From Salarias fasciatus (lineage: Eukaryota > Chordata > Actinopteri > Blenniiformes > Blenniidae), in contig NC_043745.1 of the NCBI RefSeq assembly GCF_902148845.1, positions 32,997,341 through 33,061,340 on the forward strand: DNA of 64,000 nt. The letters run 5' to 3'. Each line of letters starts with the position of its first letter. The stretch's first letter is position 1. Both the position numbers and the translations under genes were made by a program. Under the pieces are notes generated by a model. That model ran no database searches and was not told the origin of the DNA. It was given only the letters and a program-made list of their open reading frames with translations. Positions 56,955 to 64,000 of this stretch are shown here, piece by piece.

Positions 56955-59900
56955 ATTGGAGAAACACTGCAGTGAAACACTGGCTTTAAAAGACTCACGA
57001 ACCTGGGGCTCTCCTTTCCTCGCTCGGCCACTCCCTCTCCCCAGCTCTCACGTTTGTGTGCCGTTTCCCTTTGCTGTGCAGATTAGGTGTGCATGGCGCT
57101 GACCAGAATGTTGCTTATTGAAGTGTTTCTCAGGTCCACACACCCTTATGCAAAAACACAAAGGCCTTCTTTTCTAGAGTTTGCATAACTTTCCATTTCT
57201 TCATCCTTGAATCTCTCCCCATGCTTCTCCTGCTGTCTTCACACTCTTGTTGTCTCCACTCTCTAAACTGTTTAGAAAGTGTATCTGTGCCGTTGAAAGT
57301 CTCTCACCCCCTCCATCTCCGAACCATCTGCACCGTTTCCGCCTCCAGATCTGTTCTCGCTCTCATTCCATCTCCTTTTCTGCCATGATACTCTGTCCAC
57401 CTCCCGTCCATGAGTACATCCTCAATCCGAACATTCCCCTTTCCCTGTGGCACAAAACTGATTGAGGATGACTGGTTCTTTCCTGGCTGCTCCGATCCAG
57501 CGCTGGTCACTCGGCAGCAGGAGTTGGAGGAGGAGCTGGCTCAAGCTCGGGGGTCTGGGCAGCACAGGCCCAAGAAGCTGGGATCTCCAGCCCGGCGAAG
57601 CCTGCAGGTAGGTGGACGGACTCTGTGTGTGTCACTGTCTTCACCATTAAAGGGGCTGTATCATGCTTTTTTAGCTAGTCCATCTTCTCCTATTGACGTC
57701 AACATGGGAAAACAGACCGTTTTCACGGGTACGGGAGGGGCTGCCTCGCTGAGCAGCAGAGAAATGAGGAAAGCTCAAAACACACAGGCAGGAAGGAAAA
57801 AAACGCTTTGGGGGTGTTTTCGATGAGTACATAACTATATAACAAGGTTAAAACATACAAAAAGTGAGTTTTGCATGATACAGCCCCTTTAAAAGACTGG
57901 TCAGAGGTTGTAAGTCCAATCTGTGGAAGGAATAAACTGTTATTTTTAAAATGGGTGACCTGCAAAAGGGTTTGGTGTCATTCATCCACTAATGACCCGC
58001 GAAAAGTGCTCGAGTGTTTGTATGTAAGTATATATATGAATGTAAAATCTGGAATCAGTGTATAAACAGGCAAGTAAGTCTGAAGACATCGTTGGCTTGC
58101 AGGTGATCATCGACTTTACCGGAGTCCCATTCAGGCGGTGTTGGTTTCGCCGTTGCCCTGCTGTGATCACCTTTCTCCTGCTTGCAGGAGGACTTTGAGT
58201 TTGACGGACAGGCGTCCTTCCAGGATCCGCGGAGCGCCTCGGAGAGCACGACCCCGATGGAGGGCGAGAACATGGGAGGTTGGTGGCCCGAGTACAGTAC
58301 TCCTGACACAGGTGTGAGACCGGCTGGACAGTTTACACTAGCATGCACACGGCCATCTGCACATTACTTTGGGAAACCTTTTGGGTTATTTTGCTGTTTT
58401 ACCATAACACTCGCCAACTTGTTTTTAATTCATGAGTGTTGGATTGTGGCTGTTGGTTGGTTGAGAATTCCTCTTCTTATTTGTTTTTTTATCCTCCTCT
58501 AACATTCAGATGTTGTGGATGTAAGACCGGGGTGATCTAATTTGGCTGGATTTACGATACTGAAGGGTTTTCCTTCTTATAAGCACTGCAGCTCAGTCCC
58601 AGTGAAACAAACTAAATTTAATCCTCCATTTCTGCTACAATTGACACAATCCCAAGAAATACACATCCATATATTGCTCATCATATTCATTATTTCGTTT
58701 TTATTTTTATCCGTTTGGACACGTGCATGCTGGTTGAGCTGGCTAGTGTTTGTCGGGATTCGTCCCCCGAATACTCTGAACTCTCGTGAGGTTCAGTGCT
58801 GTAAATGTAGGTTGACGAGATGCTCCTCATCGGTGGTAAGTTTTCTTTTTGGTTTCTTCATTAACTGCATGACCGGCTCCTTTTTTAAAATCATTCCCTC
58901 TCATCTTTTCCTGTTGCCTTGTTTCATGTTGCTTCCCTCAAAACCAAAAAATACACCAGGAATCAATCGAAGGTATTAAATGGATGTTCAAAAACTGAAA
59001 GCCATCAGTTCAGACTTGGTGTATTTTTTTGGTTTGTTTTGTGCCTTGAGTCTTGAGCTTTGGAAATGCATTTCAACAATTACAAATATCCTGTTATATA
59101 TACTTCAAAAATCTTTGCATCCTGTCAGCATAGCTTTCTCCTGATTAATGAAGTCTGTTTCTGTTGATCTTAGTGGTCTGAATTGAGAAGATCCCTTAGA
59201 TCATCCGTTGGCCACGCTGTAGAAATTACAGTGCATTTTGCTGCTTCAGCATCATTTAAATGGAGGTTAAGGTTGAGGTTAAACTTTAGCTGCTACTTTG
59301 ACCATCAACACCAAACTAAGCTTCAAACAATCCAGTGTGCAGTGGGTGTAGAGACTTAGATAAGGATGAATTTTCAGTTTAAAAAAATAAGTAGCTTTGC
59401 AAATGAAAATTACAAGGAGTAAGTACCTAAACTAATAAGGCCTGAAATAATCCATTGTGGAATACATAGAAGTTCTTGGATGAGGTATCTGACTCAATAT
59501 GAGTTGAGCTGCTCATGATATATAACTGATAAACGGCCTGTTGCCTCATTAAAAGTAGATGAGTTATTTAGCTAGTTGGTCCAAATGAAATAGTTGGGTA
59601 GTGCTTTAATACTGTCCCTCAGACAGGTTTGTCTTAATGAAATACTGTCATCATTATATGGGACAGTGTCACTTGGCAAGTTAAGTCGATGCTAAAAGCA
59701 GGTAGCTTTTGAAGATCATTTGTAAAGAGAGCAGCTCGGAAAAAGATTAGTATCTAACGTTGCAGACAGCAGCTTTCCATTTTTTATAAAGGAAAGCCGA
59801 TCTTCAATTAGAGCTGCTAATTTAATTCACAGCAGTGGTGGAGAAGAGCTAATGTCAGTATTACAGATAGAGGAATGTGTTTCATGTTGCTGTCAGGAGG

Positions 59901-62900
59901 ACCTGAGTTAGTTAAGGGTAAATGAAGGATTCCTCCTTCGGTAAACTTGAGTGAAGCAGAGCCGACCTTCACTGGGAACAACAATTTTAGAAAATGCCAA
60001 TGCTAGAGCTTAATAACAGGTTCACTGTAGAGCGGAGAGAAATAGAGATATGGCAGCTCTTCAAGTTTTTCCACCTGCAATAAATCAGTAGCAAGCTCAC
60101 TTTAACTTCAGTAACTGAAACTCAAGGATTGTATCACACATACAGACATAATCAACATTTAACAATACATGACCCAAAGGTTGGATTTGCTTAAAGAAAT
60201 CTTTCACAGCACTGAAATATCATTATTTCTTTTCTGCTCCTGGAGAAATGTACATCTTTCAATGATTCAGGGATCATTCTGTTAAGTCCATTTAATTCCC
60301 TCTTCTCAATTAGCTTTTCATTGTGACTAACTTTATATTTGAATCATGTAACATAACATTGCCGGTATTTAAACGTCTCCCTTTTGATTCAGATGGCCTG
60401 CGGTCTCTAGTGGAGGAGCTGGAGCTGGAGAGGAACCAGCTGCAGGAGCAGATCCTGACCTGGAGGAGCGCTGCCAAGACCTGGAGGACCGGCTGCAGCT
60501 GCAGGCCCGCATCGAGGCCCTGCAGGTAATCTCAATGCACCCGACATGCTGCATTTGCGTTGTTAAACCTAGTTTGTAAAGAAGTACCTACACACTGATG
60601 AGTAACTGAGGAAAAACATGAATGAACTGGCATGTTCTTCCCCCGTCCGAAGGACTTGTAACAAACCCTTCTAACACAGGTGGCGTTTGATGTAGATGAA
60701 GATAGCAGCCATGTTGGGTCTCTCAGGTGTGTTGGGTCGCTTCATGTTGTGTGCAGGGAGACGCCCCCTCTGGTGGTGATGGCTAACGGGTGTGGTGTGC
60801 CTATTTAGACCCCGGACACTTGTTCTCTGTCACACATTTAGATCTCCCACAACTCAACCGAAAAGAAAATTATGTCTATTTGTTTCCTTCACAAGTCCTT
60901 GTACGGGTGTTCGTTGGGCGCTTTCAGAATGTATTTAATCTTTCTGATTGATTTTTGCTTTTCTGTCGTGCGAATGAGACAGAGAAGCTGCAGGCCCAAC
61001 TCGCCAGCGTCAGAAGTCAACAGAGCCGAGAGGCAGAGAAGCACCAGTTGGTGGTGACCAATCTCAACGAGCAGCTCAAAGGGTGAGACGCAGATCCAGC
61101 CCCATGTTGTTGGGGGAGATTGTGTTTTGTTAGTCATGCGCAGGATCACCTGAACAGTGAACAAATTGTAAGGAGATGTGTTCAGTGGACTTTTGCTTGT
61201 TGAAACAAAACCTGTTGCAACTAAATCTTGTTATTTTGGAAGCTATTTTAAGGTGAAACATACATTTGTGGGATAATTTATTGTAGTTTCGAGTTAATAG
61301 TAAATGTTAATCCCAGATTCACACCTATAACTAGTGCTGAAGACCATTAAAATGCTTTTAGTTTGAGCTGCTCACTGCTGGATAGGGTTTTCCTACTTGG
61401 CTACTCAAAATTGATTCCCCCCCATTTTGTTGTGGTTGCTGTATTTATCTCTAGGCTGAGCGACACACAGGAATGCCTGGAAAGCTCCCTGATTGAGAAG
61501 GAGAACACGTTGGCCAAGACGTCTGAGAAACTGGAACTCATCAGCAGCCTTCGAGAGTCTCTGAGTGAAAAGGAGACTCAGTACAAAGAGCTGTCTGAGA
61601 AGTTCCTCCAGGCTGAGCACTCTGTACGTGTGGAAAACATTCCAGTTCTTAGAAAAATTTGTTTTGTTTTGATATCAGCAGAGACTAACCCGGCCTTTTC
61701 CTCTCCTTTCAGCTGGATAATGTTTCCAAGAAGTGCAGCAGCTCGGAGAAGCAATGCTCCGAGTTGAAGGCAGAAGTCTTGGATCTCACACAGAAACTGA
61801 GTGTCCTCAAAGAGAAGGTGGGCTTTCATAGATTCAAAGAGACAAATTTACGTTTTGATTTGTTTTTTTTTTCAGATTGATACCAATATTTTTCACCTTT
61901 CTAATGTAAAAAAAAAGCATTAGATTAAAAAAAAGATCTTAACACTATCTAGAATAGAGTATGAGGTTGCCATTAAGCCTAAACAATGTAATCAAAATGT
62001 TTATTAGTTAAAATTTGACTGCTTAGTCATTTCCTCTTTTTAAGAGCCTTTTTTGTCCAAAATGTTTCACCTGCTACTCAATATTTGGTGTTTTATGTGA
62101 TTGAACTGACACTACATTTAGCTCTTTGCTGTTGAGTTGGACTTAACACGAGCAGTGCGGTTACTTTCTGTCTTTTTTCTTTTTTTTTGACCAAAGAACC
62201 GATTCAGTAAATGCTGAAATAGTTGTAACATCAGTGAAGTCCCAACACATGTCTCTACATGTGCAGAATAATCCTCCTTCCTGCCATTTTTGTGTTCAAT
62301 TGTGTGTTTCAAAAATTAATTTGAAGTCTTTTGCCAAAAAATTAATTAAAGTATTGAGGGCAGAATAGAAAATGTATGGAAACCAATTATCAAGTGTGGA
62401 AATCCTATTTGAGACATTGATTCTCCAGCTTAACATGAAATTCTATCTGTTTTTCCAGACACTAAAACAGGAAGCCACAATTGAAACATTACAAGCTGAT
62501 CTCGACCAGACGAATGAGGAACTGGACAAAATAAACTCCGCCCATTTAGAAGAACGAGCTCAACTCATTCATGACCTCCAAAGCCGCGAGCGGGAAATTG
62601 ACAGTCTCAAAGATATTCTGCTGGAAAAGGACAAGGAGATAACGGCCCTCGCTGGTAACATGGCTGAGTACGCAGAGCAGGTCACTGTTCTGAAGCAGGA
62701 GATTAGACTCAAGGAGGAGAGTCTAGTCCATGTGGAAACTGCGCTGAGTAAGGCAGAGAGAGAGGCCATGTTATCAGGGACTCGCAGAGTTCAGATCAGC
62801 AGGCCCTGAACAGCAAGATAACCGAGATGGTTGGAAAGCTGAAGGACGCTGAGGAGGAACTTGCCAAGGCTAAAGAGGAGATCGAGTCCAAAGCAGCAGA

Positions 62901-64000
62901 GGTTAAACAGCTGATAAAGGAAGTCGAAGAAGACAAGAAGACAATTCAGGTCCTTCGAGGGGACGTCCAGAAGCAGATCACAAGTCACAATAATCATCTC
63001 TCTGAATGTGAAACTCACATAGCCTCTCTGAAGGAGCAGCTGGTGGCATCTTCCAAGAAGCTTCATGAGTCAGAAGCGCTCGTCTCGCAGCTCCAGGACA
63101 GCAGCACAAGCAACGAGAAGCTCCAGCAAGAGTTTACAACTAAAGAGCAGACGTATGAAAAAGAGCTGAAATCCTTCAAGGAAGAGCAAAACAGACTTTT
63201 GGCGCAGGTGGAGAAGTACAATGCAAAAGTTGAAACCTTGTCCAAACAGCTGGAGGAGCAAGTGCATAGCGAGGAAAAAGTCAAAAAGACGATTCAAGAG
63301 AAATTAGAAACCATAACAACACTCGAAAGCAAACTCCAAGCAAATGATGAACTGGTCAAAGAAGAGAGGCAGAAGTTTAATAATGAGTTGCAGCTGCGGA
63401 ATACAGAAAACCAGAAACTGAGCAGTGAACTTCAAAGTAAATCTGAAAGTGTCTTAAAACTGAAAAGCCTTTTAAAAGGCACAAAAACAGAAAAGCAGCA
63501 GTTCGAAGAAAAGCTTAAAGGGCTGAATGAGGAGCTCGACCGACAGAAGCAGAGTGTGAAAGAACTCAATGAAAAGGCCGCCTCTGCTCTTGAACTCAAT
63601 GAGAAGCTGGAGAATCAAGTGCGTGGTCTCACAGAAGAGAAAGAACGGCTTCAAGTGGAAGTGACTGAACATGTGGCTCACATATCAGAAGTTACAGCCG
63701 AGCGAGAGTCTCTGCAAACCAAAATATCTGCACTCGAAACACAACTTTCGCAACATGTTAAAGTTATCGAAGGGCTCCAAAAGGACAAAGAGGAATTGAC
63801 TATCCAGACTTCTGAGTTGAATAAAGTTCTTGAGCAAAACACAAACTCCAACTCGGAGATGTTACTCATGAAAACAAATGAGTGTAGTAACCTCGGCCGG
63901 CTACTCAGGGAGAAGGAGGAAGAGGTTGCCCAACTGAATGAACAAATGCAAATTTTACAGCGTGAAGTGGCTGAAAAAGAGCAGATTGCTGTTGATCTAC
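45886..64000 (+). CDS. golgb1: Giantin (Golgi coiled-coil tether), N-terminal part, runs off the window
   Basis: Twenty coding exons: 45886-45930, 47655-47810, 48652-48789, 49151-49264, 49793-49948, 50027-50206, 50290-50412, 51111-51224, 51548-51860, 52350-52465, 52624-52741, 52850-52941, 53033-53183, 57501-57607, 58188-58311, 60393-60525, 60979-61082, 61455-61623, 61713-61817 and 62459 to the window end. [13 protein letters not shown] starts the protein. [20 protein letters not shown] and [19 protein letters not shown] match the start of vertebrate giantin, and coiled coil follows. Giantin is a tail-anchored Golgi tether; its membrane anchor lies beyond the window. Phases agree except in two exons: near 60456 and near 62780 the coil shifts frame by the equivalent of one missing base. 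The last exon is the large central giantin exon. Confidence 0.88.
45931..47654 (+). other. golgb1: golgb1 intron 2
   Basis: No other feature recognised. Confidence 0.5.
48361..48384. repeat. Poly-A run
   Basis: About 24 adenines in a golgb1 intron. Confidence 0.9.
53184..55660 (+). other. golgb1: First part of the 4.3-kb golgb1 intron
   Basis: A pyrimidine- and G/C-rich patch at about 54290-54480 stands out, but it has no clear exon or promoter signals. Otherwise gene-free. Confidence 0.4.
55663..56117 (-). mobile_element. TTAA-flanked MITE, family B, copy 2
   Basis: 455 bases, inverted relative to 34204-34658 and the same length. TTAA flanks both ends (55659-55662 and 56118-56121). The ends are AGTGACACTAAGGAACTT and AGTTCCTTAGTGTTGCT. 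It lies in the 4.3-kb golgb1 intron. No transposase. Confidence 0.9.
56892..56969. repeat. 34-base C run inside an 11-base inverted repeat
   Basis: CAGTGTTTCTC (56892-56902) and GAGAAACACTG (56959-56969) are perfect complements, with 34 cytosines (56921-56954) between them. The CAGTG ends resemble hAT termini, so it may be a tiny hAT-type MITE with an expanded C tract. It is within a golgb1 intron. Confidence 0.7.
57651..57888. mobile_element. TTAA-flanked MITE, family A, short copy
   Basis: 238 bases with the same ends and orientation as 17275-17934 but lacking about 420 internal bases. Intact TTAA lies on both sides (57647-57650 and 57889-57892). It starts 43 bases after a golgb1 exon. Confidence 0.88.
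58312..60392 (+). other. golgb1: golgb1 intron before the exon at 60393
   Basis: 2.1 kb with no recognised exon or element. Confidence 0.45.

Noticed and set aside
1-64000. CRISPR array, toxin system or phage-type defence locus
   Set aside because: No regularly spaced repeats with unique spacers, no bacterial gene layout; the window is vertebrate.

Overview
The window is nuclear DNA of a teleost fish. The evidence is the gene content (cone phosphodiesterase inhibitory subunits, guanylate cyclase activating proteins, giantin), compact GT-AG introns, tandem fish-type C2H2 zinc-finger genes, and a fish-like repeat mix of Tc1, L1, L2/CR1, a Gmr1-like LTR element and TTAA-flanked MITEs. Nothing is bacterial or plasmid-like.

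Bases 1-30 kb form a photoreceptor neighbourhood. Three small three-exon genes for the gamma (inhibitory) subunit of cGMP phosphodiesterase 6 lie at 1156-1611 (+), 10081-10515 (-) and 14488-15519 (+). Each has its own TATA box and non-coding first exon. Two four-exon EF-hand genes of the GCAP family follow at 19516-23486 (+) and 27571-29645 (+). PDE6 gamma restrains cGMP breakdown, and GCAPs set cGMP resynthesis according to calcium, so the cluster holds parts of both arms of phototransduction cGMP control. A young-looking Gmr1-type Ty3/gypsy element (3066-9134, minus strand) sits between the first two PDE6 genes, inside an older LINE fragment. A truncated L1 lies in an intron of the first GCAP gene and an L2-type LINE lies between the two GCAP genes.

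Bases 31-44 kb are an accessory block of DNA-binding-domain genes on the minus strand. Two tandem C2H2 genes (10 and 11 fingers) flank a decayed THAP gene with a triplicated exon and a Tc1 element. Next comes an apparently intact two-exon THAP gene, overlapped downstream by a plus-strand relic of another fish gene family. The THAP gene shares a compact bidirectional promoter with the gene to its right.

From 44.1 kb to the end runs golgb1 (giantin), a Golgi coiled-coil tether, on the plus strand: a non-coding exon and 20 coding exons are in the window, the last still open at 64000. Two exons contain single-base-type frame breaks that are either assembly errors or real lesions. Its introns hold second copies of two MITE families found earlier in the window and a 34-base C run bounded by an inverted repeat.
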